Below are positions 25,425 to 34,025 of a stretch of DNA of 35,608 bases, one piece after another. Source of the DNA: Desulfuromonadaceae bacterium (GTDB lineage: Bacteria > Desulfobacterota > Desulfuromonadia > Desulfuromonadales > JAAYDE01); assembly GCA_012512925.1 (NCBI GenBank), contig JAAZDE010000139.1, positions 1 through 35,608 of the forward strand, written 5' to 3'. The notes under the pieces were generated by a model that saw only the letters and a program-made list of their open reading frames with translations, had not been told where the DNA came from and ran no database searches. Position numbers and translations under genes: made by a program. The stretch's first letter is position 1. Each line of letters begins with the position of its first letter.

Positions 25425-27218
25425 TCACTCCACCAATTCCCGCAATTCAGCCAGCAGGCTGGCGACAAGGTCGTATCCTTTCTGCCAGAAATCGGGTCCG
25501 GAGAGATCAATGCCGAAAGGCTGAAGCATTTTGGCGGGGGATTCGCTTCCCCCCTTGGCCAGCAACTCCAGATATTTGGGGACGAAGGTCGCCCCTTCCT
25601 CCTGGTAGCGCCGATAGAGGGAGAGCACCAACAACTCGCCGAAAATATAAGAATAGCAATAGAAGCGGGAGTGGATGAAATGGCTGATATAGGCCCATCC
25701 CCAGCGATAGGGCTCGATCATGGTCACCGCGTCGCCGAACAGCTTGGCGTTCTCCTCCCACCACAGGCGGCACAAATCCTCGGCGTCGAGGAGTCTTTCC
25801 CGGCGCAGACGGTGGGCGGCCAGTTCAAACCGGGTCAGCACGTTCTGACGGAAGGTGGTGGCGATGATGTCCTCCAGTTTGGCGCAGAGGATGGTGATCT
25901 TGACCTGGGGATCGCTTTCCCCCTCCAGAAGATGGCGGGTAAGCAGCATCTCCCCGAAAACGCTGGCGGTTTCAGCGAAGGGGAGAGGAGCGTTGTAGTG
26001 GAACAGATTCTGCTTCTGAGCCAGGGAAAAGTGGACGCCGTGGCCCAGTTCGTGGGCCAGGGTGGCCACATCACGGAGATTTTCGGTGTAGTTGAGCAGC
26101 AGATAGGGTTGAAGGCCGGGCGCCATTCCCATGCAGAAAGCTCCGCCGCTCTTGCCCGGCGCCGGCAAGACATCGATTCGGTGCTCCCGGAAAAAGGCCT
26201 CGCCACAGGCCGCCATCTCCGTCGAAAAACCGCTGAAAGCGTCGACAACCAGACGTTGCGCCTCGGCGAAGGAGAAACGGCGCGCCGTCTGCTGCAGGGG
26301 AGCATAGATGTCGGTATTTTTCATCTCCGTCAGGCCGAGCAGTTTCCTTTTCAGCCGGAAATAGTCCCGGGCCAGGCCGTAGTTGGCCTCGGTCACCTCC
26401 ATCAGGCGCGCCACCGTTTCCGGATCGGTCTCGTTGGCCAGATGGGTCGGCGTCATGATGTCGGGGTAGTGCCGCAATTCCACTTCCTTGTAGTGATCAA
26501 GGAACAGGTTGTTAAAACAGGCGCTCAGAGTCAGGGAATGTTCTGCGTGGCGGTTGAGGAAGAGGGTCAGGGCCTCTTCCCGAACCTGGCGTTGCGGATG
26601 GTGGAGCAGGGCAAGCAGTTCCGCCCCGGTTACCTCGGAAGTCTCCTCGTTTCCGGGCACCCGGAAATGAAAACGAAACGAAGCGGTCAGTTCTTCGAAA
26701 AGCTGGACAAAGGCTTCCCGGCCGGTGAGATCCTTGCGCTTGAGTACCTTTTCCACCTCTTCGCTGAGTATGTAGGGACGATGGGTGCGCAACCGGTGCA
26801 GGTAATGGGCGAACCGGCCAACTTGCTCATCTTTGAGAAGCTCCGCCATCCGCTCCTCGTCCATTTTCAGCAATTCCAGTTCATAGAAAAGAAGTTCCTC
26901 GCCGATGGCGCTCCAGACTTCACGAACCCTGGCCAGAAGGGTTTTGTTTTCCGTCGGCCGGCTGTCCCCGGCAAACAGGAGCTGGGCGTAGAAACAGGGC
27001 TTCAGGGCAAATTTCTGCAGTTCCTCGTAGGCATGGAGAGAAGCTCCCAGCAGATCGGCGGCAACACTTTCACCAGCCAACCGCCCGCGGAAATCCCGCC
27101 GAAAAATTTTGGCCTTTTTCGCGGCTTCTTCCAGATCCGCCGCCAGCCGGGGATCGGCCGGCCCATCGTAGAGTGGAGATAGATCCCACTTTACCGATCC
27201 TTTAGTTTCCTTGTCCAT
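25425..27218 (-). CDS. pepF: Oligoendopeptidase F (M3 family zinc metallopeptidase)
   Basis: Cytoplasmic peptidase degrading oligopeptides of about 7-20 residues. The 597-residue product begins MDKETKGSVKWDLSPLYDG. The N-terminal helical oligoendopeptidase domain is followed by the M3 catalytic domain with LAHELGHGVHFSL, i.e. H389-E390-x2-H393, the zinc ligands and general base; the third ligand Glu is expected about 25 residues on (ETASVFGEML). PYRWGWAYISHFIHSRFYCYSYIFGELL is the typical C-terminal substrate-cavity helix region of PepF. AGGAGG stands 4 nt before the ATG at 27218 and only 1 nt before the ATG at 27221; the second is preferred by spacing, and a longer frame to 27248 is unlikely. 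It is the last of three same-strand genes. Confidence 0.95.
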   Translation of the reverse strand: MDKETKGSVKWDLSPLYDGPADPRLAADLEEAAKKAKIFRRDFRGRLAGESVAADLLGASLHAYEELQKFALKPCFYAQLLFAGDSRPTENKTLLARVREVWSAIGEELLFYELELLKMDEERMAELLKDEQVGRFAHYLHRLRTHRPYILSEEVEKVLKRKDLTGREAFVQLFEELTASFRFHFRVPGNEETSEVTGAELLALLHHPQRQVREEALTLFLNRHAEHSLTLSACFNNLFLDHYKEVELRHYPDIMTPTHLANETDPETVARLMEVTEANYGLARDYFRLKRKLLGLTEMKNTDIYAPLQQTARRFSFAEAQRLVVDAFSGFSTEMAACGEAFFREHRIDVLPAPGKSGGAFCMGMAPGLQPYLLLNYTENLRDVATLAHELGHGVHFSLAQKQNLFHYNAPLPFAETASVFGEMLLTRHLLEGESDPQVKITILCAKLEDIIATTFRQNVLTRFELAAHRLRRERLLDAEDLCRLWWEENAKLFGDAVTMIEPYRWGWAYISHFIHSRFYCYSYIFGELLVLSLYRRYQEEGATFVPKYLELLAKGGSESPAKMLQPFGIDLSGPDFWQKGYDLVASLLAELRELVE

Positions 27219-27310
27219 CATCCCTCCTGATGAATGTCGCTTGGACACCGCTCTTCCCCATAACTGGTCTTACCTCACGGAGTTTCCTTTATGCAAATTG
27301 CACTCCCCGC

Positions 27311-30300
27311 TTACTCCCCGGAGAGTTCATTTACCTTTGGCACAACGGCCGATAAGAAAAAAAGGGGACAAACAGGGCCAGCACACTCCCTGTTTTCATG
27401 GCACTGACGGCAAGGACCGATATCTCCGTCGGCGGCAACGGAGAGCGGCAGCAAATCCCGCGACAAAAGGGCGGCTTTGCGCAAGGCCAACCAGCAGTCC
27501 CGCCGACAGCAGCGGGCCGCTTTCAAGGAGGCGATCTCGGCCAGAATTTCCTTGACCAACATCTGCACCTGTTGCCGCTCCGCCGCCTTGAGAGGGTTGG
27601 CGTCGAGAATCAGACTGAAGGCAATCCCCACCCCCAGCGCTGCGCCACAGGCCCCCATGAAAGCACAACAACCACCAGCGACAGCGGCGCCACGGCGGAT
27701 GCCGGTTTCGATAGTCTGGTCGGAAACCGCTCCGCCCTTGTTGCGGTAGACGGTGAGAATGACGCCGGGCACCAGAGCATGGTGTTCCGGACCGTTGATG
27801 GGGACCGCCGGATGGCGACGGATCTCCTCGAAGAGGCGGATCATGTCGGTTTCCGGCGAATGGAGGCAGATATTTCTGATCGCCTCCAGGGCATCGGCGG
27901 CATGACAGGCATCGCAGACGAAATGGCCTTTTTCGCAGCGGCTGCCGGCCAGGAAGGTTTCCCGGCAGTAGACGCAGCGCTGTTCCTCCTCGGCTGCGAG
28001 ATATTGCAAGGGAGCGCCGCAGACCATGCACTCAGAAAGGTGACGGGGAAGGGAGGCTTTTCGCTGCGGCAACGGGTTCTTTGCGACGTTTTCGGGAGGA
28101 ATGAAGCAGGCGCAGCCGTTCTCCCCCTCGACATTGGTGACCCGGCCCCGTTCATCGAGAATAAAAAGGCTCTCCCCGACAAGCTCCGCCTCATGAGCAG
28201 GAAGAAACTGGGGAACGGCGGCGGCGAGGCGTACTCCGGCGGAGGTCTCGATGGCCGGGAAGGGACCGCGATAGATAACTCGAACAGGCTCCGAAGGCTT
28301 GGCTTTGATGGCGGCATAGGTCAGCGAAAAAAAAGGGTGCCCGCCAACCGTTCGATAGGGAAAGCGCTTGATGAGGCGGAAGCCGACAAAGCCGGTCTCA
28401 TCCAGCAGCGCGGCCAGATGGTCTTGGGTCATGGCCCCGGCAATGCACTCGCCGCGCAGAGTCTCATCGTTGCGGATGGCCGGATCGGGTTCCGTTTCGC
28501 AGACCACATCCGAGATCACCAGACGCCCGCCGGGACGCAAAACCCGGAAAATCTCCCGGTAGGCACGGCGCTTGTTTACCGACAGATTCATCACGCAGTT
28601 GGACAGAACGGCATCGGCCGACTCGTCCGTCAAGGGCAGGGATTCCAGATAGCCCTTGCGAAATTCCAGGTTGGGGTAGCCGAGATTGGCCTCCACGCCG
28701 TCCCTCCCGCGGTGGGCCAGTTCCAGCATCGGGTCGAGCATGTCGACCCCTGTGACACGCCCCTTTGCTCCGGTCAGCCGGGCGGCGATAAAACATTCCA
28801 CCCCGCCGCCGCAACCGAGATCGACTATCCGCTCCCCGGGAACGATCTGCGCATCGAGGACGGGACTGCCGCAGCCGTAGCCGCGAAAACGGAATTCCGC
28901 CGGAACATGCCGGATCAACTCTTCCGGATAGCAGACCGGATTGAGAATCTCCTCCTTTTTGTCCCCCACAGCGGCCGAGTAAAAGGATTTAACCGATTTG
29001 ATGCTGCCGTTGTCGGCGGCCCCCAGCAGGCAGTTGGAATGAACCAGGGCCACCCGCCCATGGGCGCCGCAGCTCTCCAGAATCTCTCCCATACGCAACC
29101 TGAGCTGGGGAATTTCCCGCTCCGGCTGACGGCGGGCCTCAGCGACAATGAGGCTGAGAGCCATCTTCTCGTAAAGGGGAAGATAGGGATCGTCGCCGAG
29201 GAATGTTCCGCCATGGGTGAAGCTGTGGTCCAGATCCCCTCCTCCGAGCAGAAAACGGAAAGGTGAGTCGAGCCCGGCAACGCTGGTGCGGCGGATTTTC
29301 TCCAGCACCGGACTCTCTCTCCAGGCCTTCTCCAGGCCGCCGGAAAGCTCCGTGGCCAGGGACTCCATGCCGACCAGGGCCGCCGAGGGATAGAGACGGC
29401 CGTCGGGGCCGACGGCGACCGATTCCCAGGCGGCGCCGCAACCGTCGTGAATGGTGCCGGAAGGGGCAAAAACCTGTGTTTTCAGTGACTCGACATTGTC
29501 GATGACAATCCCCAAAGCTTCGGCCCGTTCCACCGCCTGGTTCAGGGCGGGGAAAATTGTTTCCGGCCGGACGAAACCATCATCCTTCCCTCGGCCGCGG
29601 ACGAGATACCACATGAAATGGACGTTGCCCGCCCCCAGGCCGGCAGCCAGATCGACGATGGCGGGCATCTCCACCACGTTGCCGCTGGTGACGCAGAGGG
29701 ACAGGGTGTAGGAAACACCAACCTCCCTGAGCCGAAGCAGGTTGCCGTGAAGACGGTTAAAACTCCCCCGACCGCGGACCGCATCATGGCGCTCTTGCAA
29801 ACCGTCCACACTGACCTGCAGATGGAGACGCTCGCGATTCTTCTCGGCGATCGGCGTCATCCCTCGTAGATTCATGCCGTTGGTCAGCACCACCACCTGG
29901 CTTTGCGGCAATTCCAGCAGCCCAGAGAGAATCTTGTCGATTTCAGGGTGGATCGTCGGCTCGCCACCGGTCAGGACGAATACCCGGCAGCCGAGGCGGT
30001 AGGCTTGGCCGGCCAGTGCCAGAATCCGTGAAGCGAGGAGGGTTCCGCCGGTTTCGGGGGAGGAGGCGAAGAGACAGTGGGAACAGGCGAGGTCGCAACG
30101 GTTGGTGATATGGAACCAGAGTTCCTTGAGATTGTCCAGTTTCAGCAGGCTTGCCCGCCCCGGGTAGGGCGGCGGCGAAGCAACGGCAAACCTCTCCAGG
30201 AAACGACTTTCGCGGCTGTCGTGGATCGGTGATGAGGAAGGAAGATGCCGCAGCAGCCTGTCCCCGGCCCTGTTGGGAACAAACCAGTCGGGCCGGTCAG

Positions 30301-30364
30301 GACAGAGATAGACGGGTACCCCGTCAAATTCCAGGCGCCGCCAATTAGCCAATAAGCTACCCAT
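27311..30364 (-). CDS. Radical SAM - ArsM-type methyltransferase - cysteine-rich fusion protein
   Basis: A 1017-residue protein with three modules. (a) Residues 1-~390: radical SAM domain with C90-x3-C94-x2-C97 for the SAM-binding 4Fe-4S cluster and GGEP at 133-136; a SPASM-like region follows (C309 in DGCGAAW, then DGRLYPS), but most expected auxiliary-cluster cysteines are missing. (b) ~440-690: SAM methyltransferase with DLGCGGGVECF (515-525) and cysteines C478, C498 (YGCGSP), C590 (SNCVMNL) and C640 (GECIAGA), matching the four arsenite-binding positions of ArsM/AS3MT. (c) ~775-1017: a zinc-ribbon-like C779/C782/C797/C800, further CxxC pairs, a Gly/Cys-rich hydrophobic stretch (GGCCAFMGACGAALGVG, 897-913) and C952/C953/C957 plus CRQC...CAGPVC, of DUF5714 type by memory. 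Function is unknown; metalloid or other soft-atom chemistry is an inference. Confidence 0.85.
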   Translation of the reverse strand: MGSLLANWRRLEFDGVPVYLCPDRPDWFVPNRAGDRLLRHLPSSSPIHDSRESRFLERFAVASPPPYPGRASLLKLDNLKELWFHITNRCDLACSHCLFASSPETGGTLLASRILALAGQAYRLGCRVFVLTGGEPTIHPEIDKILSGLLELPQSQVVVLTNGMNLRGMTPIAEKNRERLHLQVSVDGLQERHDAVRGRGSFNRLHGNLLRLREVGVSYTLSLCVTSGNVVEMPAIVDLAAGLGAGNVHFMWYLVRGRGKDDGFVRPETIFPALNQAVERAEALGIVIDNVESLKTQVFAPSGTIHDGCGAAWESVAVGPDGRLYPSAALVGMESLATELSGGLEKAWRESPVLEKIRRTSVAGLDSPFRFLLGGGDLDHSFTHGGTFLGDDPYLPLYEKMALSLIVAEARRQPEREIPQLRLRMGEILESCGAHGRVALVHSNCLLGAADNGSIKSVKSFYSAAVGDKKEEILNPVCYPEELIRHVPAEFRFRGYGCGSPVLDAQIVPGERIVDLGCGGGVECFIAARLTGAKGRVTGVDMLDPMLELAHRGRDGVEANLGYPNLEFRKGYLESLPLTDESADAVLSNCVMNLSVNKRRAYREIFRVLRPGGRLVISDVVCETEPDPAIRNDETLRGECIAGAMTQDHLAALLDETGFVGFRLIKRFPYRTVGGHPFFSLTYAAIKAKPSEPVRVIYRGPFPAIETSAGVRLAAAVPQFLPAHEAELVGESLFILDERGRVTNVEGENGCACFIPPENVAKNPLPQRKASLPRHLSECMVCGAPLQYLAAEEEQRCVYCRETFLAGSRCEKGHFVCDACHAADALEAIRNICLHSPETDMIRLFEEIRRHPAVPINGPEHHALVPGVILTVYRNKGGAVSDQTIETGIRRGAAVAGGCCAFMGACGAALGVGIAFSLILDANPLKAAERQQVQMLVKEILAEIASLKAARCCRRDCWLALRKAALLSRDLLPLSVAADGDIGPCRQCHENRECAGPVCPLFFLSAVVPKVNELSGE

Positions 30365-30411
30365 TCCTATTCAGTCCTTGCGCGAAAAAGATCCGAGCGG
30401 CGGATACCCCC

Positions 30412-32148
30412 TCAGAAGGACAGCCAGGCTCCGTTGATCAGAGCGAATTTCCTGTCCAGCGCCTGCAACAGCAGGCTATCCCGTCCATAAATATCTCTTT
30501 TGAAAATAATCTCACCATCAGGACCGACCTGGGCCGTCCAGTAGAGGAGCATGATCGGCATCGGACGCGGCAGAAAGATGGTTTTGGTTTTCCCACTGTC
30601 CAGAGCCTCGCGAAGTCTTCTCATTCCGGCCGCGGAGGGCGATTCGAGCAGAAAGGCGGCCAGTTCGAAGGGGCGCTCGATGCGGATGCAGCCGGAGCTG
30701 AAGGCGCGTTCACTTTTTCCAAACAGGTACCGGCTCGGCGTGTCGTGAAGGAAGACGGCGTGAGGATTGGGGAAGATGAACTTGATGCGGCCGAGAGGAT
30801 TCTGCGGCCCCGGTTCCTGCCGGAGGAGGTAGGGAAATTTGGCCTGACGATAACGCCGCCAGTCAACCCTGGCAGGATCTATTCTCCGCCCCTGATAGTC
30901 GAGAATACTTATGGAGTTCTTTTCAAGATAGGCCGAATCGGCCAGGACGGCGGGAACAACATCCTCGGCGACAATGGTAGGCGGCAGGGTCCAGTCAGGG
31001 TTGACGACCAGATAATCGATCTGTGAACGGAATGAGGGGGTTTCGCGAAAAGGTCTTCCCACCTGCACCTTGGCCGACCAGATCATTTTCCCCCCCTGGA
31101 TCAGGCAGGCCCGAAAACCGGCGATATCGACAATCAGAAAATCCTCCGGCAGATCGTGAAGGAACCAACGCATCCGCTCCATGTTGACCCGGAGTTGATC
31201 GATCCGTTCCTCATCGGGAACATTCAACTCCGCCAGGGTCCGGGGTCCCACAACGCCATCTGCCTGCAGACCGTGGCGCCGCTGGAAACCCTTCACCGCG
31301 GCCGTCAATTCATGATCGAAAAACGGCTTTTCCGGAAGGGGACCGGCAAAATCACCACTGGCGGCCAGCCGCTGCGCCAGTTGTCCGACCCGCTTGCCGG
31401 ACATTCCGCCGCGCAAAGTCTCCCCTTCCGCAACCCGGCCCCAGTTCACTTCAGCGGCCCTGGCCCGATACTCGGCCAGGGCTTCCTTCAGGCGGAGATA
31501 AAGGGGATGAGTGGGCAGAAGGCGGTGGAGGAAAGGACCGATATCGGCGGTCTCCATTCCTTCCCGGATCAAGGCCAGGGGATCCTCATAGCCGTTTCTT
31601 CGGGAAAAGTTCCATTCGGGATGGAGGGTGAGCGGATCGACCTTGCCCACCAGCAAATGGTTGACCAGGACCATCAGGGAATCGGTCAGCAGCAGATCCC
31701 AATGGGCCAGTTTCCTGACCTCGGGGTGGGGATTCAGTCGGATTTCCTCCCGTAAAGCGACCAGGGAAGTAAAATGGTAATCTTGGGGATTCAAGCCCTC
31801 ATTTCCGATCTCACTCAGAAATTTGATGAAATTGTCCCGGCGCCGGGCATCCTGCCACGCCGGCTCAAAACCCCGAGCTTCATAAAAACGGGGCAGGAGA
31901 CTGGTGGACGCCACCCAGGCATTACCGATGAGATAGCCGCCGGCGCGGATCTGTTCCACCTCGCTGCGGATGATTTCGTGTATCTCGGCGCTGCAAACAG
32001 GGGAAACCGCCGTGGCCTGAAACAACAACAGAAAGCCCGCCAGAGTCAAAAAAAAGCGGTACCTTGGCCCCCCGGTGACAGGGATATCCGATCTTGACCA
32101 CTTTACAGGGGACTCCCCTGTCCGCTTACAAAAACCCTCAGCAATCAC
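30412..32148 (-). CDS. L,D-transpeptidase, YcbB/LdtD family
   Basis: Periplasmic enzyme that makes 3-3 peptidoglycan cross-links. The 578-residue product has a basic N-terminus and a hydrophobic signal anchor at about 30-53 (FFLTLAGFLLLFQATAV). A YcbB scaffold domain follows (about 60-250), then a peptidoglycan-binding domain (about 255-315, AVKGFQRRHGLQADGVVGPRTL), then the YkuD catalytic domain with H468 in FLHDTPSRYLF and C487 in RAFSSGCIRIE. These are the catalytic His and nucleophilic Cys, with SSGC rather than SHGC as in E. coli LdtD. The start is a GTG at 32148 with AGGAG about 9 nt upstream. Together with the distant mltB-type gene it is one of two cell-wall enzymes in the window; it is first in a same-strand trio with the fusion gene and pepF. 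Confidence 0.93.
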   Translation of the reverse strand: MIAEGFCKRTGESPVKWSRSDIPVTGGPRYRFFLTLAGFLLLFQATAVSPVCSAEIHEIIRSEVEQIRAGGYLIGNAWVASTSLLPRFYEARGFEPAWQDARRRDNFIKFLSEIGNEGLNPQDYHFTSLVALREEIRLNPHPEVRKLAHWDLLLTDSLMVLVNHLLVGKVDPLTLHPEWNFSRRNGYEDPLALIREGMETADIGPFLHRLLPTHPLYLRLKEALAEYRARAAEVNWGRVAEGETLRGGMSGKRVGQLAQRLAASGDFAGPLPEKPFFDHELTAAVKGFQRRHGLQADGVVGPRTLAELNVPDEERIDQLRVNMERMRWFLHDLPEDFLIVDIAGFRACLIQGGKMIWSAKVQVGRPFRETPSFRSQIDYLVVNPDWTLPPTIVAEDVVPAVLADSAYLEKNSISILDYQGRRIDPARVDWRRYRQAKFPYLLRQEPGPQNPLGRIKFIFPNPHAVFLHDTPSRYLFGKSERAFSSGCIRIERPFELAAFLLESPSAAGMRRLREALDSGKTKTIFLPRPMPIMLLYWTAQVGPDGEIIFKRDIYGRDSLLLQALDRKFALINGAWLSF

Positions 32149-32199
32149 CTTCCCACTCCTTCCCGATCGGACAATTGGTGAAATATCAGTTCCGATGTC

Positions 32200-32227
32200 T
32201 TGAAAAACGGTGGCTTGCGCCTATGTT
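32200..32227 (+). promoter_or_regulatory. Candidate promoter of the winged-helix gene
   Basis: TTGAAA (32200-32205, 5/6) and TATGTT (32222-32227, 4/6) with a 16-nt spacer, in the divergent gap between the L,D-transpeptidase and winged-helix genes. It predicts a 5' leader of roughly 88 nt, rather long for such a small gene. Confidence 0.45.
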
Positions 32228-32321
32228 TAAGTATGAACATTATCAATCCCGCCACTTGCTCCATGACCAAAGGGGAAACATCCCCGCTTTCAACAAACTG
32301 TTAAGAAAGGAAACCAACATC

Positions 32322-32519
32322 ATGATCAACGAAATCGGCACCTATGCCGGAACGGTCTGGAAATTTCTCGAACAGAACGGCGAATCGACACTGTCTGCCG
32401 TCGTCAACGGCACCAAGTTGAGCCAATGCCAGGTCGACCGCGCCGTCGGATGGCTGGCCAGAGAAGGCAAGGTCAGCCTCCGCAAGGACAACCGCAGGCA
32501 CCTGATCTCCCTGACCTGA
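32322..32519 (+). CDS. Small winged helix-turn-helix protein (DUF2582-like)
   Basis: A 65-residue protein, MINEIGTYAGTVWKFL at the start, then a helix-turn-helix-like core (LSAVVNGTKLSQCQVDRAVGWLAREGKV) and a basic wing (RKDNRRHLISLT). This matches my memory of the small winged-helix family formerly DUF2582, found as a stand-alone protein in Bacteroidetes and Desulfuromonadales; its cellular role and target are unknown. The frame is open upstream to 32094, but the ATG at 32322 with AAGGA about 11 nt before gives the family N-terminus. It converges on malQ with a 9-nt gap and no terminator. Confidence 0.82.
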   Translation: MINEIGTYAGTVWKFLEQNGESTLSAVVNGTKLSQCQVDRAVGWLAREGKVSLRKDNRRHLISLT

Positions 32520-32528
32520 CCGGAAGTT

Positions 32529-34025
32529 TCAGAGCCGGCCGAACAGTTCGGTCAGATGACGCAGCCTGGAAATGCATTCCGCGGTAATGCGGTTTTTCTC
32601 CAGCCGCCACTGCCAATTCCCGAAAGGGACGGAAGGACGGTTCATCCGCCCTTCGGCCCCCAGCCCGAGCAGGTCCTGAACGGGGAGGATGGCGACATCC
32701 GCCACCGACATCAGGGCCAGGCGGAGCATCTCCCAGGAAACTTCCTCGGCGCCGACCCGCCGCCCCAGATAGTCAAAGAGCCGGTCCCTGTCCTCCGCCG
32801 AGACCTCCTCCTCGAACCAGCCGCGAACCGTATTGTTATCGTGGGTGCCGGTATAGACCAGACAGTTTTTGACATGGTTGTGAGGGATGTAGGGGTTGCG
32901 GGGCAGGCTCTCGTCAAAGGCGAAAAGCAGAACCTTCATCCCCGGAAGCTCGAATCGCTCCATAAGTTCGTGGACATCGGGGGTAATGGTGCCGAGATCC
33001 TCGGCGACCAGCGGCAGCTTGCGAAAACGTTTGCGCAGATTGTCGAAAAAATCCCCCCCCGGTCCCGGCACCCAACGCCCGTTGACGGCGGTCTTCTCCC
33101 CGGCCGGGATTTCCCAGTAGGCGGCGAACCCCCGGAAATGATCGATGCGCACCGTATCGACGATTTTCAGGTTCTGCTCGATCCGTGCGAACCACCATTG
33201 ATAGCCGCTCTCCCGGCAGGCCCGCCAATCATAGACCGGATCCCCCCACAACTGACCGGTGGCGCTGAAATAATCCGGCGGCACCCCGGCCACGAATAGG
33301 GGGTGTCCCTTTTCGTCCAGCTTGAAGAGTTCGGGATTGGACCAGATGTCGCAGCTGTCCTGAGCGACATAGATCGGCATATCACCGATGATGTGAATCC
33401 CCCTGTCACGGCAGTAGTTCCGCAGTTGCCCCCACTGGCGGAAAAAGAGGTACTGAAGAAAGCCCTCTCGGGCGATGCTTTCGGAAAGGTCGCGGCGGGC
33501 CTTTTCCAGTTCCTGCGGATGACGATCACGGAAAGGAATGGGCCATTGCCACCACGGATTCCCCTGGAAATAGTGGCGCAGCGCGGCAAAAAGGATAAAA
33601 TCCTCCAGCCAGAAAGCGTTTTCGGCGCGGAATTGCCGATAGTCTTCGCCGGCCTCCCCCTGCTCGAGGAAACGTGCGAAAGCCTTGTGAAAGAGGTCGT
33701 TCTTGTAAACGGCGACGGCGGGATAGTCGACGCGGTGGCGGGGAAGCGAACTTCCCGCGGCCAGATCGGCTTCGTCGATCAACCCTTCCCGGCACAGAAT
33801 CTCCGGGCTGATAAAAAGGGGATTGCCGGCAAAGGCGGAAGAACTGCGGTAGGGGGAGCTCCCGGCGTGGGGATCGGTGGGATTCAGCGGCAGGATCTGC
33901 CAGTAACTCTGCCCCGTTTCCGCCAGAAAATCGGCGAAATGGAAGGCTTCGGGACCAAGGTCGCCGATGCCAAAATCGGACGGCAGGGACGAGATGTGCA
34001 AGAGGATGCCGCTCCCCCTTTTCAT
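32529..34025 (-). CDS. malQ: 4-alpha-glucanotransferase (amylomaltase)
   Basis: Cytosolic GH77 enzyme that transfers alpha-1,4-glucan segments between maltodextrins. The 498-residue product begins MKRGSGILLHISSLPSDFGIGDLG, the GH77 N-terminus. The catalytic nucleophile is D295 in VRIDHFRGF, the acid/base E342 in AEDLG, and the third carboxylate D396 in THDNNT; SSPYRSSSAFAGNPL (57-71) is a family motif. A longer frame runs upstream to 34259, but the ATG at 34025 overlaps the treY stop (ATGA) and has GGAGG upstream. Coupling to treY fits glycogen/maltodextrin and trehalose metabolism: MalQ reshapes glucans that TreY and its partner TreZ convert to trehalose. Confidence 0.96.
   Translation of the reverse strand: MKRGSGILLHISSLPSDFGIGDLGPEAFHFADFLAETGQSYWQILPLNPTDPHAGSSPYRSSSAFAGNPLFISPEILCREGLIDEADLAAGSSLPRHRVDYPAVAVYKNDLFHKAFARFLEQGEAGEDYRQFRAENAFWLEDFILFAALRHYFQGNPWWQWPIPFRDRHPQELEKARRDLSESIAREGFLQYLFFRQWGQLRNYCRDRGIHIIGDMPIYVAQDSCDIWSNPELFKLDEKGHPLFVAGVPPDYFSATGQLWGDPVYDWRACRESGYQWWFARIEQNLKIVDTVRIDHFRGFAAYWEIPAGEKTAVNGRWVPGPGGDFFDNLRKRFRKLPLVAEDLGTITPDVHELMERFELPGMKVLLFAFDESLPRNPYIPHNHVKNCLVYTGTHDNNTVRGWFEEEVSAEDRDRLFDYLGRRVGAEEVSWEMLRLALMSVADVAILPVQDLLGLGAEGRMNRPSVPFGNWQWRLEKNRITAECISRLRHLTELFGRL

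Noticed and set aside
27356-27380. AAAAAAAGGGGACAAACAGG as a second copy of the G-rich repeat at 1550-1575
   Set aside because: It lies inside the fusion gene, encoding its C-terminal CPLFFLS region, and shares only a short AAAGGGGACA core; chance is sufficient.
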